Numbered from the stretch's first letter, positions 51,081 to 60,725 are shown. The stretch is DNA of 64,000 nucleotides from Actinobacteria bacterium 69-20 (GCA_001897425.1 MKSW01000001.1:62001-126000), one strand, 5' to 3'. Program-made: numbers and translations. Notes: generated from the sequence alone by a model not told the origin.

Positions 51081-51159
51081 GCGTAAAAGTCCGAGTGACA
51101 AGCGCGTAAAAGTGCTACTGCAACCTGCGTAATAGTCGCATTAAGGTCTGTGTAGAAGT
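51081..51159 (+). repeat. Four iterons with exact 23-bp period
   Basis: GCGTAAAAGT at 51081-51090 and 51104-51113, GCGTAATAGT at 51127-51136 and GTGTAGAAGT at 51150-51159: the start-to-start distance is 23 bp each time. They lie in the 166-bp gap before the ATPase gene, the last copy ending 15 bp before its GTG. The array probably covers the promoter and binds a regulator, perhaps the ATPase itself. Confidence 0.85.
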
Positions 51160-51173
51160 GCTACCGTACGTGT

Positions 51174-52430
51174 GTGGCGTATATCGAGCGGATGGGCGAC
51201 GGCCTGCTCAGCGCACTGCTCGGCGAGTTCCCCGCCGTCCTCGTGGTCGGGCCGCGTGCGTGCGGCAAGACCACCACCGCTCTGCGTCATGCGCGGTCCG
51301 TGATCCGACTGGACCGCGAATCCGAAGCAGTCGCGGTGCGGGCCGATCCGGACGGAGCGCTGGACATGCCCAGACCACTGCTGATCGATGAGTGGCAACT
51401 GGCCCCAGCCGTCCTGGGCGCTGTGAAGCGTGTGGTCGACGACCGTCCCGGGCCGGGGGCGTTCGTGATCACTGGTTCCGTGCGAACGGACATGACGGCG
51501 CAGGGCTGGCCGCTGACGGGGCGTGCTCTGCGACTCGTCATGTATGGGCTCACCGAACGTGAGATCGAGGGGCACGCCGCCGCGACTTCCATCATTGACC
51601 GCATTGGCGCTATTGGTGTCGATGCTCTGACGGCACCGACGGTCGCGCTCACTTTGGACGGCTATCTGCAGCGGGCAGTCCGTGGCGGTTTCCCGGATGC
51701 TGTCATTGCGTCATCCGAAACCATGCGGCGGCGCTGGCTCACCGCGTACGTGGAGCAACTGCTGCGGCGCGATGTCGATATGGCGGACCCTGGCCGCGAC
51801 CCTGTGCGGCTCGACCGATATCTGCGGGCCATCTGCGCCAACAGCGCCGGCGTGGTGGCGGATAGCGCCATCCTTGAGAGCGCCGGGATCAATCGTGAGA
51901 CTGCGTCGAGCTACGGGCGGTTGCTCACCAATCTCTTCGCTATCGAGGAGGTCCCGGCATGGTGGACGAATCGCCTCAAGCGACTGGTGCAGCTTCGGAA
52001 GCGCTACGTGGTCGACACGGGCGTGCTTGCCGCGGTGCTGGGCGTCACGGCGAGATCGATTCGGGCACATGGCGATCTTCTCGGCCGTGTGCTGGACACG
52101 TTCGTCATGGCGCAACTTCGAGCCGAGGCTGCGGTCAGTGAGGCGCAGCCAGGGCTCTTCCACCTGCGTACCCAGGAGGGGCGACATGAGATCGACATCC
52201 TGCTGGAATTCGGCGGTGGCGAGGTGTTCGGCATCGAGGTCAAGGCATCCGGCGCTCCTGGACGTCGCGACGCCGTCCACCTCGAGTGGCTGCGTGACCA
52301 GTTGGGCAGCGCCTTCATCGGCGGTGTGGTGTTGCACACGGGGCCGCGGCTCTACCCGCTGGCGGATCGCATTGTTGCGGCACCGATGTCCAGCTTGTGG
52401 TCCACCCCGCGGGACCCGGCGGTTGGTTAG
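51174..52430 (+). CDS. AAA ATPase with DUF4143 domain
   Basis: 418 residues. N-terminal AAA domain: Walker A is VVGPRACGKTTTALRHA, Walker B is RPLLIDEWQLAPAVLGAVK, sensor I is GAFVITGSVR. The C-terminal DUF4143 region runs from LLTNLFAIEEVPAWWTNRLK, then RKRYVVDTGVLAAVLG, to RTQEGRHEIDILLEFGGGEV, FGIEVKAS, where E-x-D...E-x-K resembles a nuclease-fold core. The family is widespread but uncharacterised. Proposed roles include DNA binding or toxin-like function. The GTG start follows four regularly spaced iterons. Confidence 0.85.
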   Translation: MAYIERMGDGLLSALLGEFPAVLVVGPRACGKTTTALRHARSVIRLDRESEAVAVRADPDGALDMPRPLLIDEWQLAPAVLGAVKRVVDDRPGPGAFVITGSVRTDMTAQGWPLTGRALRLVMYGLTEREIEGHAAATSIIDRIGAIGVDALTAPTVALTLDGYLQRAVRGGFPDAVIASSETMRRRWLTAYVEQLLRRDVDMADPGRDPVRLDRYLRAICANSAGVVADSAILESAGINRETASSYGRLLTNLFAIEEVPAWWTNRLKRLVQLRKRYVVDTGVLAAVLGVTARSIRAHGDLLGRVLDTFVMAQLRAEAAVSEAQPGLFHLRTQEGRHEIDILLEFGGGEVFGIEVKASGAPGRRDAVHLEWLRDQLGSAFIGGVVLHTGPRLYPLADRIVAAPMSSLWSTPRDPAVG

Positions 52431-52553
52431 CTCCCGCGGCGAGCGGCTTACCTTCCCTGTTCGGGACGGTCGCCGGCAACCTCGGCACCGGAGTACCGCG
52501 GAACGGTACTTGCGACCGATGCCGTAGGGCCCGTCCTGGACCATCCTCGAGGC

Positions 52554-53843
52554 ATGTCCTTGTTGTTGCCGGACCGTCTCGCCCACCGCGGCCAGCCGCG
52601 GACCGACGGCGCGCCGTCGACAGCGTCGGCGCGCACCGACCAGCCCGGCCCCCGCGTCGATGCGGCCGTTCCCGCGCATGACGGCCGCCGCGCCGCGCCG
52701 ATGCTCTCTATCGACCTGGATGCGGTGACGGCGAACGTCCGAACCATCAGGGCGCGCACCCGCGCGGAGGTGATGGCGGTGGTGAAGGCCGACGGGTTCG
52801 GTCACGGCATGACGGCGGTCGCGGTGGCGGCCATCGCGGGCGGGGCGACGCGCTTCGGCGTGACGAGCATCGCCGAGGCCTTGGAATTGCGCCGCGCCGG
52901 CTTCACGCAGCGCGTCCTGAGCTGGCTCAATCCGGTAGACGCCGATATGGCGCAGGCCATGGCGGCGCAGATCGAACTTGCCGTACCCGGCGTGGAGCAT
53001 CTGACGGCGATCAGCCAGGCAGCGCGCGCCTTCGACACCGGGCTCACCCTGGTCACGGGTCGGGCCCCGGCCAGAATCCACCTGCAGTTGGACACGGGAA
53101 TGGCTCGCGACGGGGCCGCCCCGGACGCGTGGCCGGAGCTGTGCCGTGCCGCCCGCCTCGCCGAGATCGACGGCGCCGTCGACGTTGTCGGCGTGATGGG
53201 CCATCTGCCATGCGCTGCGATACCGGGCCACCCGGCCAACGAACGCGGCAAGCGCCTCTTCGACTGGGCTATCGGCGTCGCGCGGGACGCCGGCCTGTCA
53301 CCCACCGACCGGCACCTGGCCGCCACGGCCGCGACCCTCACCGACCTGGCCAGCCATCACACCCTGTGCCGTATCGGGGCCGGACTGGTCGGTATCGACG
53401 AGTCGGGCACGACCCGCCTGCGTCATGCCCTCACGCTGGCCGCGCCGCTGGTGTCCGTACGCGCCGTCGCCGAAGGTACGGGGGTCGGTTACGGGCACGC
53501 CTGGACCACGCCGGCCGCGACCCGCCTCGGCCTGATCCCGCTCGGTTATGCCGACGGTCTCCCACGCGCCGCGAGCGGCCGCGCCGAGGTCCTGGTTGCG
53601 GGGGTCCGGCGGCCGCTGGTCGGCCGGATCTCGATGGACTCCGCCGTGGTGGACCTCGGGTCGGACACGGCAGCCGGCACGGCCGAGATCGGCGACGTTG
53701 TCACGGTTTTCGGGACCGGAACGGGCGCGCGCGGCGATGCGCCGACCACCGCCGACTGGGCCCGATGGGCCGACACCCTGGAACACGAGATCGTCACCGG
53801 GCTCGGTCCGCGCATCGCTCGACGGGTAGGAAGACCGGAATGA
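52554..53843 (+). CDS. alr: Alanine racemase
   Basis: 429 residues with a roughly 50-residue Ala/Pro/Arg-rich leader not usual for the family. The PLP lysine is K78 in VMAVVKADGFGHG. Later markers are LQLDTGMARDGAAP, VVGVMGHLPCAAIPGHPANE, the catalytic Tyr segment GTGVGYGHAW and RISMDSAVVDL. It interconverts L- and D-alanine for peptidoglycan. Its stop overlaps the ligase gene start (ATGA). Part of this gene is duplicated at 48089. Confidence 0.92.
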   Translation: MSLLLPDRLAHRGQPRTDGAPSTASARTDQPGPRVDAAVPAHDGRRAAPMLSIDLDAVTANVRTIRARTRAEVMAVVKADGFGHGMTAVAVAAIAGGATRFGVTSIAEALELRRAGFTQRVLSWLNPVDADMAQAMAAQIELAVPGVEHLTAISQAARAFDTGLTLVTGRAPARIHLQLDTGMARDGAAPDAWPELCRAARLAEIDGAVDVVGVMGHLPCAAIPGHPANERGKRLFDWAIGVARDAGLSPTDRHLAATAATLTDLASHHTLCRIGAGLVGIDESGTTRLRHALTLAAPLVSVRAVAEGTGVGYGHAWTTPAATRLGLIPLGYADGLPRAASGRAEVLVAGVRRPLVGRISMDSAVVDLGSDTAAGTAEIGDVVTVFGTGTGARGDAPTTADWARWADTLEHEIVTGLGPRIARRVGRPE

Positions 53844-54994
53844 CCGGCACGCACCAGGTCTCGGGCAGGGCGTCGGCGGTGCGCAACGGCGATGCGGGCC
53901 GCGTGTCGGCCGGCGGGCCGCGAGAGGCCGGGTCTGCCGGGCACGGGACGCTGACCGTCGCCGTCATCGGCGGTGGCCAGAGCCCCGAACATGACGTCTC
54001 GCTGGCGTCGGCGGCAGCGATCGGACAGGCATTGGCAGAGGCCGGTCACCGCGTCATCCCGATGACGATTGCCCGGGATGCGACATGGCGTTTCAGTGGC
54101 GAGACGGTGTCCCCATGGGCGGCCATCGACGAGCTCCGGCGGTGCGATCTCGTCTTCCCGGCGCTGCACGGTAGGCGTGGTGAGGATGGTTCCATTGCCG
54201 CGTTCTGTCGCATTGCCGGCGTTCCGTTCGTCGGCTCCGGCGTCGCCGCGGGTGCCGCCGGCATGGACAAGTGGTTGACGAAGCTGGTCGCAGAGTCCGT
54301 CGGGATCCGGACGGCACGCAGCGTGCTGCTGCACCGAAACGATCAGGGCGACGTCGGCGGCACGGTCCCCGGCCCGCGAAGCGTCGCGCTGCCCGGACCC
54401 GGACTGCCCGTTGTCGTCAAACCGGCGTCCGCGGGCTCCAGTTACGGCGTCTCGCTGGTCCGCCGGCCCGACGAGTTGGCGCCCGCCATGTCGCGGGCAT
54501 TCGCGTTCGATCGGCGCGTGCTGGTGGAGGAGTACGTCGTCGGTCGCGAAATCGATATCGCCGTACTCGGCATGCGCGACGGATCTCGTGACACCGCACC
54601 GGCTTTGGAAATCCTGCCAACCGAGGCCGGCGTCTTCGACCTGGCCACCAAGTATGACGGCACGGCCCGGTTCGTGGTGCCGGCCCCGCTCGGTGAGGCG
54701 CAGCGCGCGAGTCTCCGATCGGCGGCGATCGCCCTGTTCGATGCGCTGGGCTGTTCCGGCGTCGTCCGCGTGGATTTCTTCCTCACCTCGCACGGGCTCG
54801 TCCTGAACGAGGTCAACACGATGCCGGGGTTCACCGAGCATTCGCAGGTGCCACGCATGTTCGCCGCCGCGGGGATCTCGTATCGGGACCTGGTGGACCT
54901 GATGGCTCGGGACGCCCTCGACCGCTCGACGATGACGGCGCGGCGGACATGTTTCGATGGAGCGATGGCGGCGATGGCCGGCGACTCCACGTGA
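53840..54994 (+). CDS. ddl: D-alanine-D-alanine ligase
   Basis: 384 residues from ATG 53840 (overlap with alr), including a roughly 35-residue N-terminal extension. ATP-grasp signatures: VAVIGGGQSPEHDVSLASAA, FPALHGRRGEDGSIAAFCRI, VVKPASAGSSYGVSLVRRPD, and the metal-binding VVRVDFFLTSHGLVLNEVNT, MPGFTEHSQ. The omega-loop FDLATKY carries the K-Y pair of D-Ala-D-Ala ligases rather than the form in VanA-type D-Ala-D-Lac ligases. It makes the dipeptide for lipid-linked wall precursors. The location in an operon with alr and a two-component system suggests an inducible set. Confidence 0.9.
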   Translation: MTGTHQVSGRASAVRNGDAGRVSAGGPREAGSAGHGTLTVAVIGGGQSPEHDVSLASAAAIGQALAEAGHRVIPMTIARDATWRFSGETVSPWAAIDELRRCDLVFPALHGRRGEDGSIAAFCRIAGVPFVGSGVAAGAAGMDKWLTKLVAESVGIRTARSVLLHRNDQGDVGGTVPGPRSVALPGPGLPVVVKPASAGSSYGVSLVRRPDELAPAMSRAFAFDRRVLVEEYVVGREIDIAVLGMRDGSRDTAPALEILPTEAGVFDLATKYDGTARFVVPAPLGEAQRASLRSAAIALFDALGCSGVVRVDFFLTSHGLVLNEVNTMPGFTEHSQVPRMFAAAGISYRDLVDLMARDALDRSTMTARRTCFDGAMAAMAGDST

Positions 54995-55010
54995 ACCGGG
55001 CGGGTGTGGC

Positions 55011-56375
55011 GTGACGGTGCAGCAGCGTTGGTGGGTGTACGGCGGTGCGGGCGTGGTGGCGGCGCTCTTCGCCGCCGTCGATCTGAGCCGCGGGTCGATG
55101 TCGGCGTCGGGAGCCGCGACGGCCGTGCTGTTCGCGCTTCTCGTCGGTGGCGGGATCGCCACGATGCGAATGATGCCCGCGGTGGCACTCGCCGCCGCTT
55201 GGGCTGCCGGGTTGGTGCAGATCTTCGGAGACGTTCCGCTCACGGTTGCGGAGGTGCCGCTGCTGGCCGTCATGTTCTGCGCGGCGAGGTGGGGGAGTCT
55301 GGGTACGGTGATCGCCGCCGCGGCCGCGATACCGGCGGCTCCCGTTGCCGTGTTGCTCGCCGGGATGATGGGCATCTACCGCTTCTACCGCTTCGGTTTC
55401 GCCGAGGTGCTGTCCGGCGGCTGGGGCCGTTCCGACGTTGCTCTGGTCGCCTTCGCCGGGCTGGTCCTCCCGTGGCTGCTGGGCCTGACGATGCGGTTCG
55501 TGGACCGTGCGCAGGGCGCGAGACGGTTGCAGGAGTCCGCCGAGGCCGAGGCGGCGTTGGCTCACGAGCAGACGATCACCGCCCAGGAGCGGGCCGCGCA
55601 GGCCGAGGAACTGGCCGCGCAGGCACAGGAGTTGACGGCACAGGCGCACGAGATAGCTCGGTTGCGCGAGGAACAGAACCGGCTGACCCGCGATGTGCAC
55701 GACGTGGTCGGGCACTCACTCACCGTCATCCTTGCGCAGGCCGAGTCGGCACAGTTCCGCGGCCATGACGATGTCGCGGCGCTGCAGGAGACGATGCGCA
55801 CTATTGCCGCCTCGGCGCGACTGTCGCTCCAGGACGTCCGCGGGGTCCTGTCGCCGGGCTCGCCGCGACGGACCTCTGCGCGGTTGGAGGCGATTCTCGC
55901 GAGCGTGGCCGAAATGAACGGCCGTGAAACGGATATCGCCCGCGTTGGTGTAGCACGCCCCCTCCCGCCAGAGCTCGACGAGGTCGCCTGCCGGGTGCTG
56001 CAGGAGATGCTGACGAACGCGCTCAAACACGGTGATCCGGCGGAGCGGCTGCACGTGGAGCTCGCCTGGCCGGACGAGCACGGACTGGCGGACTCGCTGC
56101 GCATCGAGGTGGTCAACGCGACCGAATCGGTGGCCGAGACGGCGGGGCAACGCGCCGAATCGACGCTGGATCACGATGAGCCGGGCGGGCTAGGGTCCGG
56201 AATCGAGGGAATGCGGCGACGGCTCGCGTCGGTCGGCGGTCGGCTCGACGTGCGGCGGCGTGACTCCGGTGACGGATCGACCTTCACCGCTACCGCATGG
56301 GTCCCCGTTCGCGACGTCGGCGGGCGAGGGGCCGACCGGATCCAGGAGGAGCACGGCGGAGAATCGCGCCCATGA
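55011..56375 (+). CDS. NarL-type sensor histidine kinase
   Basis: 454 residues from GTG 55011, 16 bp after ddl. About five or six membrane helices end near residue 165. A coiled coil follows (residues about 170-225, rich in heptad-like EQTITAQERAAQAEELAAQ repeats). The HisKA_3 box is NRLTRDVHDVVGHSLTVILA, with H230. The ATPase domain contains LQEMLTNALKHGD and GLGSGIEGMRRRLASVGGRL. Its regulator starts in an ATGA overlap. Envelope stress is a plausible signal given the alr-ddl operon. Confidence 0.9.
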   Translation: MTVQQRWWVYGGAGVVAALFAAVDLSRGSMSASGAATAVLFALLVGGGIATMRMMPAVALAAAWAAGLVQIFGDVPLTVAEVPLLAVMFCAARWGSLGTVIAAAAAIPAAPVAVLLAGMMGIYRFYRFGFAEVLSGGWGRSDVALVAFAGLVLPWLLGLTMRFVDRAQGARRLQESAEAEAALAHEQTITAQERAAQAEELAAQAQELTAQAHEIARLREEQNRLTRDVHDVVGHSLTVILAQAESAQFRGHDDVAALQETMRTIAASARLSLQDVRGVLSPGSPRRTSARLEAILASVAEMNGRETDIARVGVARPLPPELDEVACRVLQEMLTNALKHGDPAERLHVELAWPDEHGLADSLRIEVVNATESVAETAGQRAESTLDHDEPGGLGSGIEGMRRRLASVGGRLDVRRRDSGDGSTFTATAWVPVRDVGGRGADRIQEEHGGESRP

Positions 56376-57064
56376 CGTCATACCCGGATGGCGACCCAGC
56401 GGGACCGGAGATCACCGTCCTGCTCGTGGACGATCAGGATCTCTTTCGCGAGGGTGTGCGCGTGATCGTGGATGCGCAGCCGGGGATGCGGGTGGTCGGT
56501 GACGCCGCGAACGGCCTGGACGCCGTGACCCTCGTCGACGAGTTGGCGCCGGACGTCGTGCTGATGGACATCCGCATGCCGGAGATGGATGGGGTTGAGG
56601 CGACGCGGCAGATCTTCCAGCCGCATCGCGTCGCCGCGCGGGAGAAACCGGTGCGGGTCGTCATGCTCACCACCTTCAACCTGGATGATCGAGCCGCCGA
56701 GGCGATCCGCTGCGGGGCCAGCGGGTTCCTGCTCAAGGACGTGACCCCGGCGCAGCTTGCCGACGCCATCCGCACCACCTATCAGGGCAACGCAGTTCTC
56801 TCGCCGGAGAACCTCATTGACCTGCTGGATCATCGCTTCCAGCCGAAACCGGATGTGCCGCAAAGCTATTCGACGCTTACCGACAAGGAGCGTGAGGTGT
56901 TCGCCGCGGCGGCCGAGGGGCTGTCGAACACGGAGATCGCGAGCCGAGTATTCCTCAGCGAATCGACCGTCAAGACGCACGTGAGCGCGATCCTGCGCAA
57001 GCTGGACCTGCGCGACCGGGTCCAGATCGTCGTGTTCGCGCGGGACCACCAGCTCGTCGGCTAG
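56372..57064 (+). CDS. NarL/FixJ-family response regulator
   Basis: 230 residues. The receiver has D66 in [14 protein letters not shown] and K in [11 protein letters not shown]. The HTH is [40 protein letters not shown]. It is the last gene of the alr-ddl-kinase-regulator run. Its stop overlaps the end of prfB on the opposite strand by 4 bp (57061-57064). Confidence 0.92.
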   Translation: MTSYPDGDPAGPEITVLLVDDQDLFREGVRVIVDAQPGMRVVGDAANGLDAVTLVDELAPDVVLMDIRMPEMDGVEATRQIFQPHRVAAREKPVRVVMLTTFNLDDRAAEAIRCGASGFLLKDVTPAQLADAIRTTYQGNAVLSPENLIDLLDHRFQPKPDVPQSYSTLTDKEREVFAAAAEGLSNTEIASRVFLSESTVKTHVSAILRKLDLRDRVQIVVFARDHQLVG

Positions 57065-58167
57065 TTCGCGCGGTTCTCCTGGGAGCGTCGCCAGCGGATG
57101 CCGGCTTCGAGGAAGCCGTCGAGGTCGCCGTCGAACACGGCGGAGGGGTTGCCGACCTCGTAGTTGGTGCGCAGGTCCTTGACCATCTGGTAGGGGTGCA
57201 GCACGTAGGAGCGCATCTGGTTGCCCCACGAGTTGCCGCCGTCGCCCTTGAGCGCATCGATCGCGGCCTGCTCGTCCAGGCGGCGCTTCTCCAACAGTTT
57301 GGCCTGAAGCACTGTCATCGCGGAGGCGCGGTTCTGCAGCTGGGAGCGTTCGTTCTGGCAGGAGACGACGATGCCGGTGGGTAGGTGGGTGATGCGCACC
57401 GCCGAGTCGGTGGTGTTCACGCCCTGCCCGCCGGGGCCTGATGAGCGGTACACGTCGATCCGCAGCTCCTTCTCGTCGATGTCGACGTGATCGGCCTGGT
57501 CGACGACCGGCACCACCTCGACGCCGGCGAACGAGGTCTGCCGCCGGCCCTGGTTGTCGAACGGCGAGATGCGCACCAGCCGGTGCGTGCCCTGTTCGAC
57601 CGAGAGCGTGCCGTACGCGAACGGCGCCTTCACCTGGAACGTCGCGGACTTCAGCCCCGCTTCCTCGGCGTAGGACGTGTCGTACACCTCGGTCGGATAG
57701 CCGTGCCGCTCCGCCCAGCGCAGATACATGCGCATCAGCATCTCGGCGAAATCGGCGGCATCGACGCCGCCCGCCTCCGAGCGGATCGTGACTAGCGCCT
57801 CGCGTTCGTCGTACGGTCCGGAAAGCAGCGTGCGAACCTCCATGGCCTCGATATCGCGTGCGAGCGAGGACATCTCACTGCGAGCCTCGTCGAGCGTGCC
57901 CGGGTCCTCCTCGCCCAGCTCGAAGAGCACCTCCACGTCGTCGAGACGGCGGCGCAGTTCCTCGACCCGCGCGAGGTCCGCCTGGGCGTGGGAGAGCTGG
58001 CTCGTCACCGCCTGGGCGTTCTCCTGGTCGTTCCACAGGTCGGGGACGGCGGCCTGCTGCGCGAGATCCGCGATGGTGGCCTTCAACCGGTCGACATCGA
58101 CGACAGCCTCGATGGAGCCCATCGTGATCTGCAGTTCCTTGAGAGCGGCGGCGTCGTCGAGATTCAC
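57061..58167 (-). CDS. prfB: Peptide chain release factor 2
   Basis: 368 residues from a GTG start. The SPF anticodon-like tripeptide is in [10 protein letters not shown] and marks RF2 (UGA and UAA). The catalytic GGQ loop is [20 protein letters not shown]. No programmed frameshift is needed: the frame is continuous, as is usual in actinobacteria. It releases finished proteins in the peptidyl-transferase centre. Confidence 0.97.
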   Translation of the reverse strand: MNLDDAAALKELQITMGSIEAVVDVDRLKATIADLAQQAAVPDLWNDQENAQAVTSQLSHAQADLARVEELRRRLDDVEVLFELGEEDPGTLDEARSEMSSLARDIEAMEVRTLLSGPYDEREALVTIRSEAGGVDAADFAEMLMRMYLRWAERHGYPTEVYDTSYAEEAGLKSATFQVKAPFAYGTLSVEQGTHRLVRISPFDNQGRRQTSFAGVEVVPVVDQADHVDIDEKELRIDVYRSSGPGGQGVNTTDSAVRITHLPTGIVVSCQNERSQLQNRASAMTVLQAKLLEKRRLDEQAAIDALKGDGGNSWGNQMRSYVLHPYQMVKDLRTNYEVGNPSAVFDGDLDGFLEAGIRWRRSQENRAN

Positions 58168-58216
58168 AACTGACCAGCCTACGCGAACGGGCGCTGTGGT
58201 CCGGTGCTGGCGAGGT

Positions 58217-58236
58217 CGCGAACAGCGTCATACCCG
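58217..58236 (+). repeat. Dispersed 20-bp motif, copy 6 (exact consensus)
   Basis: CGCGAACAGCGTCATACCCG, identical to the copy at 3241 on the other strand. It lies in the prfB-MFS divergent gap, 42 bp before the MFS start. Confidence 0.7.
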
Positions 58237-58278
58237 GTCGGCACGATGGATGTCGGAGCCTTGTAGAAGAATCGACTG

Positions 58279-59829
58279 GTGATGGAATCGACGACAGCTC
58301 AGGCGCACGGCACCCGCAGCGCGTGGGCCGCCTTGTGGGCCCTGTGCCTGGGCTTCTTCATGATCCTGGTCGATTCGACGATCGTCTCCGTGGCGATCCC
58401 GACCATGATGGTGAGCCTGCACGCGAGCATCAACGAGGTCTTGTGGGTGACCAGCGCGTACCTGCTAGCGTACGCGGTACCGCTGCTCATCACCGGCCGG
58501 CTCGGCGACCGCTTCGGCCCCAAGGCGCTTTACCAGACCGGGCTGGTGATCTTCACCGCGTCGTCGGCATGGTGCGGGCTGTCCGGATCGATCGGGATGC
58601 TGGTCACGGCGCGGGTGTTCCAGGGTCTCGGCGCCTCGATGATGACGCCGCAGACGATGACGGTGGTCACGCGGACGTTCCCGGCGAACCGGCGCGGCAC
58701 CGCGATGGGGATGTGGGGCGCGGTCGCGGGCGTCGCCACGCTGGTCGGGCCGATCCTCGGCGGGGTGCTCATCGATTCGCTCGGCTGGCAGTGGATCTTC
58801 TTCATCAACGTGCCGGTGGGGATCGTCGGTCTGGGGCTCGCGATGAAACTGGTTCCGCACCTGGAGATCCATTCGCACCGGTTCGACGTCACCGGGGTGG
58901 CCCTGTCCGCGGTCGGCATGTTCCTGCTCGTCTTCGGCATCCAGGAGGGCGAGACCTACCACTGGGGGACGATCGCGGGGCCGATCTCGGTGTGGTCGCT
59001 GATCATCGCCGGTGCCGTGGTGCTCGCCGCGTTCGTGCTGTGGCAGGCGAAGAACGCCGCCGAGCCGCTGGTGCCGCTCCCACTGTTCAAGGACCGCAAC
59101 TTCTCGCTGGCAAACATCGGGATCGCGGCGGTCGGTTTCACGATTACGGCGCTGTCGTTCCCGCTGATGTTGTACGCGCAGAAGGTTCTGGGCCTGTCCC
59201 CGGTTCGGTCGGCTTTGCTGATGGTGCCGATGGCGATCATCACGGGCGGGTTGGCGAAACCGGTCGGGAATCTGGTGGACCGGACGCATCCCCGCTATCT
59301 CGGTGGTTTTGGGCTAGCCTGCATGATCACGTCGCTCGTGTGGCTGTGGCAGATCATGGCGCCGGGGCGGGCGATCTGGCAGCTGGAACTGCCTATCGCG
59401 CTGATAGGTGTCGCGAACGCGTTCATGTGGTCGCCGATCTCCGCGACCGCGACCCGGAATCTGCCGATGCACGCCGCCGGTGCGGGATCCGGGGTTTACA
59501 ACACAACCCGGCAGGTCGGTGCCGTGCTGGGCAGCGCGGGCATCGCGGTGGTGATGCAGTCGCGGCTCGCGGCGGCGTTCGGCGCAAGTGCGGCGGCCGG
59601 TAGCTCCTATGACGCGTCCGGGGCGTTGCCGGCGTTCGTGCAGCCCGGCTTCGCGCGGGCCATGGGCGAGTCCCTGTTGCTGCCCGCCGCCATCTTGCTG
59701 ATCGGCCTGGTTGCGGTGCTGTTCTTCGCGCGTCCCGAGCAGACGATGGCGCCGCACCGGCTGCGCGCGGGGCGCCACGCGCAGCCCGTGGCCGCGGCGG
59801 AGACTGCGACGGCCGCGGAGGACAGCTGA
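58279..59829 (+). CDS. DHA2-family MFS drug exporter (EmrB/QacA-like)
   Basis: 516 residues, 14 helices expected. Characteristic segments: LGFFMILVDSTIVSVAIPTM, YLLAYAVPLLITGRLGDRFG (motif A), RVFQGLGASMMTPQTMTVVT, GPILGGVLIDSLGWQWIFFI NVPVG (motif C). It exports drugs in exchange for protons. It is divergent from prfB, with no regulator gene adjacent. The hydrophilic C-terminus is Ala/Thr-rich. Confidence 0.9.
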   Translation: MMESTTAQAHGTRSAWAALWALCLGFFMILVDSTIVSVAIPTMMVSLHASINEVLWVTSAYLLAYAVPLLITGRLGDRFGPKALYQTGLVIFTASSAWCGLSGSIGMLVTARVFQGLGASMMTPQTMTVVTRTFPANRRGTAMGMWGAVAGVATLVGPILGGVLIDSLGWQWIFFINVPVGIVGLGLAMKLVPHLEIHSHRFDVTGVALSAVGMFLLVFGIQEGETYHWGTIAGPISVWSLIIAGAVVLAAFVLWQAKNAAEPLVPLPLFKDRNFSLANIGIAAVGFTITALSFPLMLYAQKVLGLSPVRSALLMVPMAIITGGLAKPVGNLVDRTHPRYLGGFGLACMITSLVWLWQIMAPGRAIWQLELPIALIGVANAFMWSPISATATRNLPMHAAGAGSGVYNTTRQVGAVLGSAGIAVVMQSRLAAAFGASAAAGSSYDASGALPAFVQPGFARAMGESLLLPAAILLIGLVAVLFFARPEQTMAPHRLRAGRHAQPVAAAETATAAEDS

Positions 59830-59865
59830 CGCGGCCGGCATCGCACCGGTGTGTCGGCTGGCCCG

Positions 59866-60348
59866 TCAGCGGCCTTCTCGTAGTTCGTCGATGTGCACCG
59901 TGTACACGCCGGTGACGGTGTTGCGCGAACCGGTCAGGGCTGTCGGCACGCCGGGCAGGTCGATGACCGCGATCACGCATACGTCGTAGTCCGTGCCGGC
60001 CTGTCTGCTGAAGTGCGCCGCACCGGCGCGGGTGCAGTCCCCGCCGGGATCGATCGTCCCGATGCGCATCCCGTCGCCCGGCACGCGTTGATCCGCCAGC
60101 GCCACTCGCGCCACCGCCGCCGCCTGGTCGAGCGACGGCAGGCCGGGTGACGTCTCGATCAGCCGCCCCACATCGCGCGCCGCCTGGGCGACCGCGAGGG
60201 TGGCGGCCTGCAGCCGCAGCACGCCGATCAGGATGTACATGGTCGGGATCAGCAGGAGTACGGCGAGGAACACGACCTCGATGACGGCGCGGCCCTCGTC
60301 GCGGCGCCGATGGTTCGGGTGGCGCGGGGTTGCGGCCTGCCTCGTCAC
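59866..60348 (-). CDS. TadE-like pilus assembly protein
   Basis: 160 residues from a GTG overlapping the upstream stop (GTGA). After a basic N-terminus comes DEGRAVIEVVFLAVLLLIPT, MYILIGVLRLQAATLAVAQA, the TadE-type prepilin-like Glu and single hydrophobic helix. The rest is extracytoplasmic, with two Cys (GDCTRAG, YDVCVIAV) that could form a disulphide. It is the last gene of the Tad operon and likely a minor pseudopilin. Confidence 0.82.
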   Translation of the reverse strand: MTRQAATPRHPNHRRRDEGRAVIEVVFLAVLLLIPTMYILIGVLRLQAATLAVAQAARDVGRLIETSPGLPSLDQAAAVARVALADQRVPGDGMRIGTIDPGGDCTRAGAAHFSRQAGTDYDVCVIAVIDLPGVPTALTGSRNTVTGVYTVHIDELREGR

Positions 60349-60725
60349 GGAATCTCCCGCAGCGCGTGGGCAGTCACCTCGATGGTCGGCATGACATCGT
60401 CCAGCAGCGGAACGATCGCCGGCGCCGCCATCGTGCAACGCACCTCGATCATGACGGGATCCGGAGACTCCGGAGGATCGCATCGGACGGTATCGGCGAG
60501 CCGGCCCGCGATCGTCTGCGCCATGATGTCCGCGGCGCGTCGGGAAGCGGCGGTGGTGTCCTGGACGTCGGCGCTGGCCGCGAACCGCGCCGCCTGGGCT
60601 GCGGCGCTGGTCAGCAGCGACTGGGTGTAGAGCCACAGCCCGACGCCGACCATCGCCAGGAACAACAGCATCAGCAGGACCAGCACCATCGCGAATTCCG
60701 CGACGGCGGATCCGCGGTCGGTTAC
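60345..60725 (-). CDS. TadE-family pseudopilin
   Basis: About 126 residues: DRGSAVAEFAMVLVLLMLLF, LAMVGVGLWLYTQSLLTSAA, AQAARFAASADVQDT is the TadE signature with Glu at the helix edge. The frame has no ATG, GTG or TTG before the conserved DRGSAVAEF; the codon overlapping the previous stop is GTA (GTAA context). The only ATG (60689) would remove the conserved part. Either a non-standard start or a GTG-to-GTA change is present. It overlaps the next gene by GTGA. Confidence 0.75.
   Translation of the reverse strand, partial: VTDRGSAVAEFAMVLVLLMLLFLAMVGVGLWLYTQSLLTSAAAQAARFAASADVQDTTAASRRAADIMAQTIAGRLADTVRCDPPESPDPVMIEVRCTMAAPAIVPLLDDVMPTIEVTAHALREIP

Noticed and set aside
51081-51159. CRISPR array
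   Set aside because: Repeats are only 10 bp with 13-bp intervals, there are four of them and no cas genes; they are iterons.
53840-54994. VanA-type D-Ala-D-Lac ligase (glycopeptide resistance)
   Set aside because: The omega-loop has the FDLATKY form of D-Ala-D-Ala ligases and no vanH or vanX gene is nearby.
58217-58236. The dispersed 20-bp motif as an ordinary promoter
   Set aside because: Copies at 3241, 18713 and 38950 do not point at gene starts, so a promoter role cannot explain all of them.
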